DNA of 20,723 nt, taken from a virus. Shown here piece by piece: positions 6,872 through 17,400 of the stretch (positions within the stretch are counted from its first letter, which is position 1; every line of letters begins with the position of its first letter). Both the position numbers and the translations under genes were made by a program. A model generated the notes under the pieces. It had not been told where the DNA came from, did no database searches, and saw only the letters and a list, made by a program, of their open reading frames with translations. The stretch spans positions 3,648-24,370 of IMG/VR virus record IMGVR_UViG_3300001419_000053; one strand, 5' to 3'.

Positions 6872-8869
6872 ATGGCAAAGGTATCCCCCATACTGACAAA
6901 TTTTACCGGAGGCGAGTGGTCGGAACGTCTCCAGGGACGTATTGATCTGGAAGGGTATTACAACGCATGTCGCACCCTGGAAAACATGATCGTCCATCCC
7001 CACGGCGGCGCCTCAAGGCGTTTTGGCACCTGTTTCGTGGCTGAGACCAAAGATTCATCAAAAACCGCGCGCCTGGTCCCCTTTATCTTTTCTACCGAAC
7101 AGGCATATATATTAGAACTGGGCGATCAGTACATGCGCGTCTTTAAAGACAACGGCCAGATCGTCACCGGCGGCGGGGCGGCCTATGAAATAGCGACATC
7201 CTATATTGAATCGCAACTATCGACCATAAAACATGCACAATCGGCTGACACGATGTATCTGGTCCATCCTTCCGTACCGACGCAGAAACTGACCAGGACT
7301 GCGCACACCACCTGGATCATGGATGATGTGGACTGGCAGGACGGCCCCTATGAAGCGGAGGTATCGGGAGTCAATCTTGATCCAGACGGCACAACGGGGA
7401 ACGTCACCATCGTGGCCGCCGCGTCGGTCTTCGCTGCTGCCGATGTGGGAAGGCTGGTCCGATGGCAGGCCGACGACGGTAACTGGTACTGGTTCAAGAT
7501 TACCGACTATGACTACGCCACACAGATCAAGGCCGACGTTAAGGGGTCCGATCTTCCCAACCATAACGCCAGTAATCCCTATCGCCTGGGGATCTGGTGC
7601 GGCGGATCTGGATACCCGTCGTCAGTCTCATTCTATGAACAGCGTCTGGTCCTGGCGGCATCGGATGAATATCCGCAAACGATATGGGGATCAAAATCAA
7701 ACGACGATACCGCATCCGGCATTTCCTATGAAGACTTCACCCCCGGCACCGACGACGACGACCCCTATGGCTATACCATTGCCGCCGATCAGGTCAATGT
7801 TGTTCGCTGGCTCAATGCGGTACGGTACCTCATGGTCGGCACCGTCGGCGGCGAGTGGATTATGTCGTCGGGCTCAGACGATGTCCCCATTACGCCTTCG
7901 GCCGTTAAAGTTCGCCGTGAGGCGACCTATGGATCCTACAATCTGCAGGGACTGGCCATCGGCAGGGCCATTCTGTTTCTGCAGCGCGCCGGCCGCAAGA
8001 TCCGCGAACTGGCCTATCGCTACGAATTGGACAATTACGTCGCACCCGACCTGACCCTCCTGGCGGAACACGTTACCGAAGGCGGCATTGTTGATTGGGC
8101 CTGGCAGTCTGAACCCGATTCCATACTGTGGTGTGTTCGTGCCGACGGCGTCCTGCTGGGCCTGACCTATGATCGCGATCAGGGTGTCGTTGCCTGGCAC
8201 CGGCACATCACCGACGGCGAAGTCGAATCCGTGGCAGTTATTCCCGCCTCGGATCATGATCAACTGTGGATGATCGTCAAGCGCACTATCGGCGGAGAGA
8301 CAAAACGATACGTCGAGTACATGAAACCCGATTTCGGCACCGCCGTGGAAGACGCCTTCTTTGTCGACTGCGGTCTTTCCTATGACGACACGGCTACGGA
8401 TACCTTCAGCGGTCTTGATCACCTTGAAGGGGAGACAGTATCAATCCTGGCCGACGGCGCCGTCTGTGCCGACACCGACGTCGTCAGCGGCGCGATAACC
8501 CTGTCCGATGCCGCGAGTGTCGTTCATGTCGGGCTTCCCTATACGTCCGTCCTGGAACCCATGCGCCTGGAAGCGGGATCCCAGGAGGGCACGGCCCAGG
8601 GTAAAATAAAGAGGATACATAAACTGATCGTCCGTTTTTACCGGACCATCGGCGCCCGCATCGGGACCGATTCGGAAAATATAGATGTTGTGCCCTTCCG
8701 AAAACCGTCGGATCTCATGGGATCGGGGCCGGCGCTGTTTACCGGCGACAAAGAGGTTGAATTTCCCGGCGGCTATTCGAAGGACTCTTTTATCAGAATT
8801 GAACAGACACAGCCCCTGCCGATGACGGTGCTGTCGATCATGCCGAGGATGAAGACCTATGACGGATAA
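6872..8869 (+). CDS. Tail tubular protein B (nozzle), T7 gp12-like
   Basis: 665 residues (T7 gp12 is 794). It forms the tapering lower tail tube below the gp11 ring and holds the fibres. The N-terminus PILTNFTGGEWSERLQGRID, then a YY...C.TLENMIVHPHGGASRRFG block (about residues 25-50), is the hallmark of this family. The rest is strand-rich with many aromatic residues and acidic turns, as expected for a beta-propeller/barrel tube; MQTIWGSK-like and YLMVGTVGGEWIM segments in the middle also recur in the family. ATG 6872 is chosen because GAGTGAGGAAG precedes it and the conserved N-terminus starts there; the frame extends 37 codons further upstream inside gp11 but with no family likeness. It overlaps the next gene by 11 bases. 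Confidence 0.93.
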   Translation: MAKVSPILTNFTGGEWSERLQGRIDLEGYYNACRTLENMIVHPHGGASRRFGTCFVAETKDSSKTARLVPFIFSTEQAYILELGDQYMRVFKDNGQIVTGGGAAYEIATSYIESQLSTIKHAQSADTMYLVHPSVPTQKLTRTAHTTWIMDDVDWQDGPYEAEVSGVNLDPDGTTGNVTIVAAASVFAAADVGRLVRWQADDGNWYWFKITDYDYATQIKADVKGSDLPNHNASNPYRLGIWCGGSGYPSSVSFYEQRLVLAASDEYPQTIWGSKSNDDTASGISYEDFTPGTDDDDPYGYTIAADQVNVVRWLNAVRYLMVGTVGGEWIMSSGSDDVPITPSAVKVRREATYGSYNLQGLAIGRAILFLQRAGRKIRELAYRYELDNYVAPDLTLLAEHVTEGGIVDWAWQSEPDSILWCVRADGVLLGLTYDRDQGVVAWHRHITDGEVESVAVIPASDHDQLWMIVKRTIGGETKRYVEYMKPDFGTAVEDAFFVDCGLSYDDTATDTFSGLDHLEGETVSILADGAVCADTDVVSGAITLSDAASVVHVGLPYTSVLEPMRLEAGSQEGTAQGKIKRIHKLIVRFYRTIGARIGTDSENIDVVPFRKPSDLMGSGPALFTGDKEVEFPGGYSKDSFIRIEQTQPLPMTVLSIMPRMKTYDG

Positions 8870-9317
8870 AATACGAAGCGAAACATTTCGCCCGGACCAT
8901 CTCCGGGCCATCCAGATAGACCCGGACAACCCTGATCCGACGGTGGAATCTCTCCTGGGCCGCCTCGACGCGCGTGCCGAACAGTACGCGAAAGCAGGCC
9001 CGGCCTGGACGATGTTTGATGGCTCCCGCGTCGTTGCCTGCGGCGGCGTAATCACCATTTATCCGGGATCTGGTGAGGCGTGGTTGTTGTTAGAGCGGGG
9101 TTTTTCCCGGCCGCTGTCACTGACGCGATATCTGTGCGAAGCACTTGACCTCTGTTTTGGACATTTTGCCTTTCACCGGATCCAGGCTACCGTCATGACG
9201 GACAATCGGCCCGCCCATCGCCTGATTCAACGCCTGGGATTTATTCCCGAGGGATCCATGCTCTACTATGGCGCCGGGAAGGAACATTTTATCAGATATG
9301 CGAGGTTCAATATATGA
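8859..9317 (+). CDS. GNAT-fold internal virion protein, T7 gp13-like
   Basis: 152 residues (T7 gp13 is 138). The middle strand pair WTMFDGSRVVACGGVITIYPG (about residues 50-70), a helix (RYLCEALDLCFG) and the end RIQATVMTDNRPAHRLIQRLGFIPEG are typical of GNAT acetyltransferase folds and of the gp13/DUF2833 phage proteins. The usual acetyl-CoA pyrophosphate loop (Q/RxxGxG/A) is not evident; GFSRPLSLTRYL occupies its place, so enzymatic activity is doubtful and a structural or assembly role as for gp13 is more likely. It overlaps the nozzle gene by 11 bases and shares ATGA with the next gene, so the three are probably translated as a coupled set. Confidence 0.85.
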   Translation: MTDKIRSETFRPDHLRAIQIDPDNPDPTVESLLGRLDARAEQYAKAGPAWTMFDGSRVVACGGVITIYPGSGEAWLLLERGFSRPLSLTRYLCEALDLCFGHFAFHRIQATVMTDNRPAHRLIQRLGFIPEGSMLYYGAGKEHFIRYARFNI

Positions 9318-9763
9318 GCGCTGCTGCCATAAGCCTGGGATTGTTGGCCACATCGACGGCATTGTCTGCCTACAGTACCTATGAACGGGCGAAAAGCGAA
9401 AAAGAGATTGCAGAATATAACGCCTCGGTACGTGAAGAAGACGCCGCCGCCGCAGAGACGCAGGCACAGGAAGAAGCCGATCTGCATAGAGACCGGGTTC
9501 GCCGTCTCATGGCGACGCAACGCGCCGGTTATGCGAAGGCCGGCGTCACCAGACAGGGATCACCCCTCGCGGTCCTGTCCGATACCCTGTCGGAAGGCGA
9601 AAAGGACGCCATGGCCATACTGGCCCAGGGCATGACCACGGCCAGCCGGTACAGATCCGACGCTTATGGATACCGAATGACCGGATCAGCCGCATGGAAA
9701 GGCGGCCAACTGAAAACCGTCAGCACATTACTGACGGGAACGTCACTGATGACGAGGGATTGA
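9314..9763 (+). CDS. Internal virion (core) protein, T7 gp14-like
   Basis: 149 residues. A small, alanine-rich protein with a hydrophobic N-terminal helix (AAISLGLLATSTALSAYSTY, residues about 4-23), then a long charged coiled-coil-like helix (about 24-75) and a glycine-containing C-terminus with QRAGYAKAGVTRQGSPLAVL (about 69-88). That last segment (RAGYAKAGV...GSP..VL) is typical of gp14-like proteins in many podoviruses. In T7, gp14 is ejected and lodges in the host outer membrane as part of the trans-envelope conduit; the same is inferred here. Its ATG overlaps the previous TGA, and the next gene starts one base after its stop. Confidence 0.85.
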   Translation: MSAAAISLGLLATSTALSAYSTYERAKSEKEIAEYNASVREEDAAAAETQAQEEADLHRDRVRRLMATQRAGYAKAGVTRQGSPLAVLSDTLSEGEKDAMAILAQGMTTASRYRSDAYGYRMTGSAAWKGGQLKTVSTLLTGTSLMTRD

Positions 9764-9764
9764 T

Positions 9765-11471
9765 ATGATCAATATCCAGCGATATTATCAACAACAAACC
9801 GGTCCCGCTGTCGGCGGCAGGACCGTGCTCGATCCCCGAGCCCGATCGGCAGAATTTGCGGGGATAGACCGGCTTGCCGGCGATGCCGCGGATCTCGCCA
9901 CGCGATACGAAAAAATTCAACAGGAACGCGACACCGTCGACGTCCTGAGCGCCTATGACGCCTTTGCAGATGAAGAACGATCGTTCCTGCAGGAGCAGCT
10001 GAATCTCAAAGGGAAAAATGCCCGCACCGCTATTGCCGCCGGCGCCGAATGGTACGGAAAGACGTCGGGGCGGTATGCATCGGAAATCCTCACCAATGAC
10101 GGCCAACGGCAGGAATTCAACCGGTTGATCAGTCGCCGCCGGGAATCGGGTCTCAATACCCTGGCGCGGCATGCCGCACAGGAACACCGCGCCGACATCG
10201 ATGACACGTTGCGGGGCGCTCTGGCAACGGCAGAGGAAGACATCCGAATGCATCCCGGCCGATCCGACGATGCCGTCAGTACCTTTCGAACCATGCTGTC
10301 CACACTCCGATCAGGTCAGGACACGACTGCCGACGCCATCGCCGCGGAACGTCAGCTCCGGACGGCGGCTGTACAGGCCATGATGCATGACCAGCCCGCC
10401 GCGGCCCTCGAGTACATCGAGAAGCACAAAGAGGCCCTGGGCGGCGTATATGGCCAGCTTAAAAATCAGATTACAACAATACGGGATCGCGGTAAGGAGA
10501 CGGATGCCTATTATATTTTGAAAGATCAATACGGCGACGATTACGACAGCGCCCTCGACACGGTCCGGAAACCGGGATTCATGAAGCGCCACGGCCTGAC
10601 GCTGGACAATGCCGACGCCGTCGCTTTAACCTTGAAGGCGGAACGCAAAGAACAGGCGGATCGGAAAGATGCCGCCGACAAGGAGCAGCGAGAAAAAGAA
10701 ACCGATATTATCTTTAAGGCGATTCGGCAGAAAGACTACAAGACTGCGATCGACGCCCTCGAGAGCGCCGAGGCAATCGACGAAATGATTAAATACGACA
10801 TTGAGCAGGCGATCACCGAGGCGCAGCCCGAACCGGCCGACGTGATCTGGGGCCGGATATTGGAAGGTATCAGGAAAAAAGATATCCGCCATAAATCGCA
10901 GTTGCTCCCCGCGCTGGCCCGGGGAATCACCCCCGAGCAGTACAACAAGGCCGTTTCACTGATCAAGACGGTATCCGAACAGTCTGACCCCGGCTATTTC
11001 CGCGCCCTTGATTACCTCAAGAGTCAGATCATGCCGAAGAAAGCCTGGGATGTGGGCGAAAGCGACGAAGAACACGACCGATATTACCGTGCCGTCGTCG
11101 CCCTTGATGAAATAGCCGCCGCCGCCGAGAAGGCCGGGAAACCCATTACCGGAAACGCCTTTATCGCGGCAGCCAGGGACCTGGCGCCGTCCTATATGAA
11201 TACACAGGCAGAACTAATAAGAAAAAAGGTGTCCAAGTTCTCCACAGGCACCTCCATCGAATTGCCGCCCGCCCTGATCAAACTCTCCGGAGGCGATGCC
11301 GAATCATTATATCGGGGTGTTAAGACCGTCGACGAGGCATACCGGAAACTGGCCGTCAAACTCCTGGACGATGCCCGCCCTCAGCGCCTGGTCAATAAGG
11401 ATACCATCGCCGCCGCCATCGCCCGGATAAAGGAGTATGAGGCGGCCCGTCAATCGGGAGGTGCGCCATAA
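9765..11471 (+). CDS. Internal virion protein, T7 gp15 position
   Basis: 568 residues (T7 gp15 is 747). Almost entirely helical and charged, rich in Ala, Asp, Glu, Lys and Arg, with no enzymatic motif that I recognise. The N-terminus (INIQRYYQQQTGP) and the LATRYEKIQQERDTVDVLSAY segment resemble core proteins encoded between gp14-like and gp16-like genes in other podoviruses. A coiled-coil-like stretch lies at about residues 285-315 (KAERKEQADRKDAADKEQRE). By position it should be an ejected core protein that bridges the periplasm together with the giant protein that follows. The assignment is by context and composition. It ends in a TAATG overlap with the next gene. Confidence 0.75.
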   Translation: MINIQRYYQQQTGPAVGGRTVLDPRARSAEFAGIDRLAGDAADLATRYEKIQQERDTVDVLSAYDAFADEERSFLQEQLNLKGKNARTAIAAGAEWYGKTSGRYASEILTNDGQRQEFNRLISRRRESGLNTLARHAAQEHRADIDDTLRGALATAEEDIRMHPGRSDDAVSTFRTMLSTLRSGQDTTADAIAAERQLRTAAVQAMMHDQPAAALEYIEKHKEALGGVYGQLKNQITTIRDRGKETDAYYILKDQYGDDYDSALDTVRKPGFMKRHGLTLDNADAVALTLKAERKEQADRKDAADKEQREKETDIIFKAIRQKDYKTAIDALESAEAIDEMIKYDIEQAITEAQPEPADVIWGRILEGIRKKDIRHKSQLLPALARGITPEQYNKAVSLIKTVSEQSDPGYFRALDYLKSQIMPKKAWDVGESDEEHDRYYRAVVALDEIAAAAEKAGKPITGNAFIAAARDLAPSYMNTQAELIRKKVSKFSTGTSIELPPALIKLSGGDAESLYRGVKTVDEAYRKLAVKLLDDARPQRLVNKDTIAAAIARIKEYEAARQSGGAP

Positions 11472-14400
11472 TGTCCCCCATCGATCTCTCCGATCTCCCC
11501 CCGGCCATCGATCTCTCCGATCTCCCCCCGGCCATCGATCTCTCCGATTTCCCTCGCCGCCCCTTTCTCGCCGAAGAGGAGCCCGTCCATTTTGACCTGG
11601 AAGGCACACTCGACGAGATCTCCCGCATTTCCCCGTCCGTCTCCGACGACCCCAGGGGAGACTTCGGCCGCATGGTCTGGACCGTCGCCCGTCCTTTTGT
11701 CTCTACCGGCTACAATGCCGCCTCGGCGCTCAACCGGGGCATGGGTGCCCTGTCGGAGCACCTGGATATAATACAGGAATATATAAGCGATGTTGCCCAT
11801 ACTGAAAAAGTCGAAGTCTTCGAGAAGGCCGCCCGGCAATATGAAGAAAATGCCGAATACTGGAAGAAGCGCGTCGATACCGTCGGATCGTCATTTATGG
11901 AAGAACTGCTCGGCGAGGCCCTGGGCGGCGCCGTGCCGGGGATCACTGAATTCATGCTCAATGTGCCCTATGCCGCCGCCCTGGGCGCGGCAGAGGCCCA
12001 CAAGGAAGGACAAGGCGAGATACTCGGCGCACTTACCGAGGCCGCGAAACGGGGCGTGCTGGGTATGGTCTTTCGCGCCATGCATCCCTTAAAACAATAT
12101 CTTCGGGCGCCGGTCATGGGGACCGTCTTCGGCGCACAGACAGCCCTGGAAGGCGGCGATATGCGTGAAACTGCAAAAGGTTTCGGTACCGGCGCACTCT
12201 ATTCCCTGTCCAGTCCCGGCGGGAAAATGGGCCTTAATGACATCGGGGCCGAGATGCGCCGTGCGGCAGCGCTGTCCCAGGCCAATGAATCGATCCAGCA
12301 TCTCAGCATTATGAAGACTATTTCGGATTATGAGCGTTCCCATGCCGAACGCCGCAGGCAGGAAGCGGACATTCGCCGTCAGGAACGCAACGCCGAGGCC
12401 GATAAATTCATGGAAGCGCAGGAAAAGGAGAACGCCGATTTTATGGACTATGTCCAGGCGGATATGCTTAGTATGGTATCCGGCGGCAGCGCAGGCCAGC
12501 AGCGTGATTTCAACGAAGGCGGCGGATGGGAAGTAGGCCGGGTCGCGTCGGGATATCCTCAGTGGTTTCGCGATATTTGCAAAAAACACAAGACCGGGAG
12601 AGACGAATTCTTGCGTATCGTCTCAAAATATGAGAATGAGCAACCATTAACCGATCGGCAGCAGCGGATATATGACGCCTTTTCCTGGGCCGCCATTGAT
12701 GAATCGCGCAAACCGCAGTATGCCGACATCGAAGAGGTACTGAAAGGGATTGACGATGACCGAGAATTTAGAAAGAGAGAAGATCAAGAAGCGCTTAAAG
12801 ACGAAATTATTAACGAGATTAAGGCGGAAGAGAGCCTTACGGAGGAAGAGTTCCGAGAAGCCCTCGACGACTGGGACCGCATAGTTTCCGGAGAAAGCAC
12901 ACCGTCACAGACACCCCGCCGCCGGGTACCCCCGGACATGAAAGATACCGGCATGTCCCAGGTAAATATCGAAGGCGGCGCTGAACCGATCCTGGAGCAG
13001 GAACCCGCCCCGCCCCGACAGCGGCCCGATCGACAGTTGGATCTGCTCGTTCGGATACTGGACCAGGAAGTCCCCGGCATGGACAGGGAAGTTGACAATA
13101 GAGGCCCGAATGAGCAAAATTATATATATGAAACGAAACTCGACAAACAATCGGAGCTCCCGTTCGACGAGGTATCCCATGCCAGAAGAACGGATCTTGC
13201 CACGGCGGCAAAAACGGCCGAGATCCAGCCGGAAATCGTATCCCGTGCCGCCGGAACGTATCGGACCCGAACCGTAACCATTCGAACCCCCGCCGACGCC
13301 GCCCACCTGTCCGAGCTCAATATCGGCGACAAGGCCCAGGAACACTTTCTTATCATCATGATGGATGCCGAACAAAAGGTTATCGGCGTCCATCAATACA
13401 GCAAGGGAACATCGCACAGTGCCCCCGCTGAAATGGGCGTTATTCTGGGACACGCGCTAACCGTGCCCGACGTCAAAAGTGTACTCCTGGCGCATAATCA
13501 CCCCTCAGGCAATCCTCAATTATCCAAGGAAGACCAAACTGTTTTTAATATGTTGCGGCACGCTGCAACAGACACGGGAGTCGATGTTCTGGATATGATC
13601 GCCGTCGTCGGGAAGGTCGGCGACAGTCCCGGCGAATATTCGTCATGCATGGAAGGATCGACAGGCCGTGAAATACCGCAGTATGCCGGACAGCCGGAGT
13701 CGGTCATCCCCGTGGTGGAACGTATCGTCGCACGCCCCGGCGAACATCTCAGGGCAGTATCAGGGTCCGCCGATATGATGATCTATGGAAAGGAACGCTA
13801 CCCTGACGGCGCCCTGCTGCTGCTCAATCCGAAAAATGAAATCATCGGCGCCATCCGGATTCCCGACTATGGGCAGCTACAGGGGCGCACCACACGGGAT
13901 ATTGTAACGGAGATCCATAAGACCAACGCCATGGGAATGATCGTATACGATCCGACGCGGAAACTGTCTTCCGATGAAATGCGGAATCTGCAACGCTTTG
14001 CCACGGCGACCTCTATGGATTTATATGACATAATCGACGGTTCCGGATCCGCCGCGGACCGCAACAGTATGCCGCCCCGGCCTTATAGGACACCCGCGCC
14101 CGACGAGTATTCGTACGCCTTTCAACCGGCCAAAGATTTTAAACAGAGAACGCCGGAAGAAGAAACAGACAATGACCGTATCTACCGCCGGAGCGATATC
14201 GTCAAGCTGCTGCGCGACAAACTTGATATTCCGATCCGGACGGGCCGTTTTCGCGACAGGGCACTGGGGATCTTCAAGGTTCGTGACGAGGTGGTCCGCA
14301 CGCGCCAGGCCAACGACATTGAAGTCATCGCCCATGAGATCGGCCACGCCCTCAACAAGTTTCTATGGGGTCTTAAAAAAAGGAACTTAAATACGGAGCC

Positions 14401-17400
14401 CTTTACCTATTATGCCGATGAACTGGGGCCTATTGCGACGCAGCCCAAGGCCGGCCAGCCGGTACTCCAGGAGGGGTTTGCTGAATTTGTGCGGTTATAT
14501 GTCACCGATAATAACCGTGCCCTGCAGGTGGCGCCCCGCTTCCATCGTTATTTTGAAGAGACGCTCCGCGATAAGGCCCCCGAAGTCAAAGAAATCTTTC
14601 TTGAAGCCCGCCGGAACTTCGAAGGGTGGTTGAAGCAGCCGCCGCTGCACCGTATCCTGGGACAGATGTCCGTCGACCAGAATAACCGCCGCGCCACAAC
14701 CCTCGACGATCTCTATACCGCCGGCATTGACGACCTGTTTCCCCTCCGTGATGTGGTCAACACGATGACCAAGGGAAAAGCCGCCGCCGCCGCCGATGAT
14801 CCCTATGTTCTGGCGCGCCTGCTTCGTGGATGGACGGGCAAGGCCCAGGTCTTTCTGCGACATCGCCCCTTTACATTCGGAACCTACGAAGATGCCGGAA
14901 AATCGCTTCATGAGATCCTGCAGCCCGTCAAAACGCGCCTTGATGAATTCCGGGCCTATGTCGTCGCCAAGCGGACGCTGGAGTTAAAGGGGCGCGATAT
15001 CGAAACGGGGATACTGCCAGCCGACGCCCGCTGGGCCGTCGATGCCTATGAATCCGACTTCGCGCCCGTATTTGCCGAGTTGAAAGAATACCAGGATCTC
15101 ACGCTGCAGTACCTCCGCGACAGCGGCGTCATCGGGGAAAAGGCATACACCAAGATCAAAAAGCTGAATGACGACTATGTCCCCCTCTATCGCGTCATGG
15201 AAGAGAGCGCCCGGGAATATGGCATCGGTACCGGGATGGAGTCCCGGGACCCCGTGAAACGCATCAAGGGATCCGCGAGAGATATTCAGGATCCGCTGGA
15301 ATCGATCGTCAAAAACACATACCTTTACATCAATCTGGCCGAAAAGAACGCCGTCGGCCGTGCCCTGGTGGAATTGGCTGAGAAGACCGGCGGCCAGGGG
15401 AAATTCATAGAACGGATACCACAGCCCCTGCAGAAGATTGCCATCAGGGAACCGGAGCTTATGGGTATCCTGACGCGATACGGCAAATGGACGGAAACGA
15501 GCCGGTACCGGGAAACACAAAAAAAGGTCGGCGAAAAAATCACCGCCGTCGACGCCGAAGGTGAAGGACTGAAACCGATCGACAAGGTCGAAGAACGCGC
15601 CCGCGAAGCACTCCAGGCCCGAGGGTTTTCCCAGGGCGAGACGGAACAGATACTGAACCGCCTCAAAGGCGCCAAGACGCCGGAAGCGAAAAGCAAGATC
15701 ATTGAACGCACCATCGAAAAGATCGTCGTCAAGGAAACGGTCCAGGAATTCGGCCTGGAACTGCCCGGCGATACCGTCGAAATCTTTCGTGCTTCGGCTT
15801 TTGTGCCCAAGGATAACGTCATTTCCGTCTGGCGTGACGGGAAACGGGAGCTTTACGAAGTGCATCCCGACGTCGCCCGCACCTTTCAGGCCCTGGACCG
15901 TGAAGATCTCAACCTTTTTGTAAAGCTTATGGCAATACCGGCGAAGATGCTCCGTGCCGGCGCCGTCTTGACCCCTGAATTTATGATCCGCAATCCGCTT
16001 CGTGATCAATTTTCAGCATTTGTATATTCAAAATACGGCTTCATTCCCGGCGTGGACCTTGCCCGCGGGATGTTTCACCTGGTCCGCCGTGACGATATGT
16101 ATAAAAACTGGATGAAAGCAGGCGGCGTCCATTCCATGCTGACATCGATGGACCGGACCTACATGCAGGACAATCTGGGCGATGTTCTGCAGAAATATCC
16201 CGTCAAAAACCTGGTAAAAAACCCCATCGAGTTGCTGCGTGTCCTGACGGAACTGACCGAAGCGGGAACTCGCCTCGGTGAATTTTCGCGCGGATATCCG
16301 AAAGAAGGCGGCGGCAAGGCGGGAGCGCAAGCCGCGGCATTTTCATCTCGCGAAGTGACTCTCGATTTTGCCCGCATTGGCGCCAAGACTAAGGCCGTTA
16401 ATGCCCTTATAGCCTTCTGGAACGCGCAGATACAGGGCGGTGATCGCATGGTTCGGGCCTTTAAAGACAACCCGCTGCAGGCGTCATGGAAGGCCGTCGC
16501 GTCCATAACAGTACCGTCTATAGCCCTGGCCATTGCCAATCACGACGACCCCCGCTGGAAACATATTCCCCAGTGGGAAAAAGACCTCTTCTGGATCGTC
16601 ATGACCGACGACCATGTCTGGCGCATCCCCAAGCCCTTCGGACTGGGGATCCTGTTTGGATCCGTGCCCGAGCGGGTCGTCGAGTATATCCTTGATCGGG
16701 ATCCCGATGCATTTCACGGTCTGCTGGAATCCCTGGGCCGCGGCATGTCGCCGGGGATGATCCCTACGGGCGCCCTGCCTTATATCGAAAACTGGGCGAA
16801 CAAGAGCCTTTTCTTTGATCGCGGCATCGTGCCCCCCGGCCGTGAAGACGTGCTCCCCGAATACCAGTACCAGCCCTACACGACAGAGACGGCCAAACTC
16901 CTGGGCCGCTTTTTCGGGAAGCTCCCCGATCTGCCCGACATCGATGTCCTGCCCACAGCGCCGGCAAAGGTAGAGAACCTGATCCGCGGCTGGACCGGCG
17001 GCCTGGGCATGCACGTCCTCAAGATCCTCGATGCCGGTCTCGATGCCGCCGGCATGACCGCAGAGGGCCCGACGGAACCGACGAAGACCCTCTCCGATAT
17101 CCCCTTCATTAAAGCCTTCGCCGTGCGGTATCCGTCGGCAAGCGCCGAACCTGTTGCCCGCTTTTACGAGGACTATGACGCATACCGAAAGACACAAAAC
17201 ACAATCAAAACCCTGGCGGAGAAAGAGAATAACCCCGCCGCCGCGGCAAAACTGCTGTCAAAGCACAAAAAACGCCTGGCCGTCAATCTCGATATGACCT
17301 ACCAGTCGCTTCGGAATATGCACCGGGTAGTCGATGCCATTTATTCAAACCCCGACATGACGGGAGATGAAAAGCGCGAACTGATCGATATTACGTATAT

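Noticed and set aside
12280-12450. Separate gene in the coiled-coil part of the giant protein
   Set aside because: The 11471-17464 frame is continuous, and alternative frames here are arginine/proline-rich shadows.
14984-16009. Long minus-strand ORF (341 codons) and other minus-strand frames such as 5390-6166 and 16484-17197
   Set aside because: They lie antisense to well-supported genes, have no ribosome site or family likeness, and long shadow frames are expected opposite G+C-rich coding sequence.
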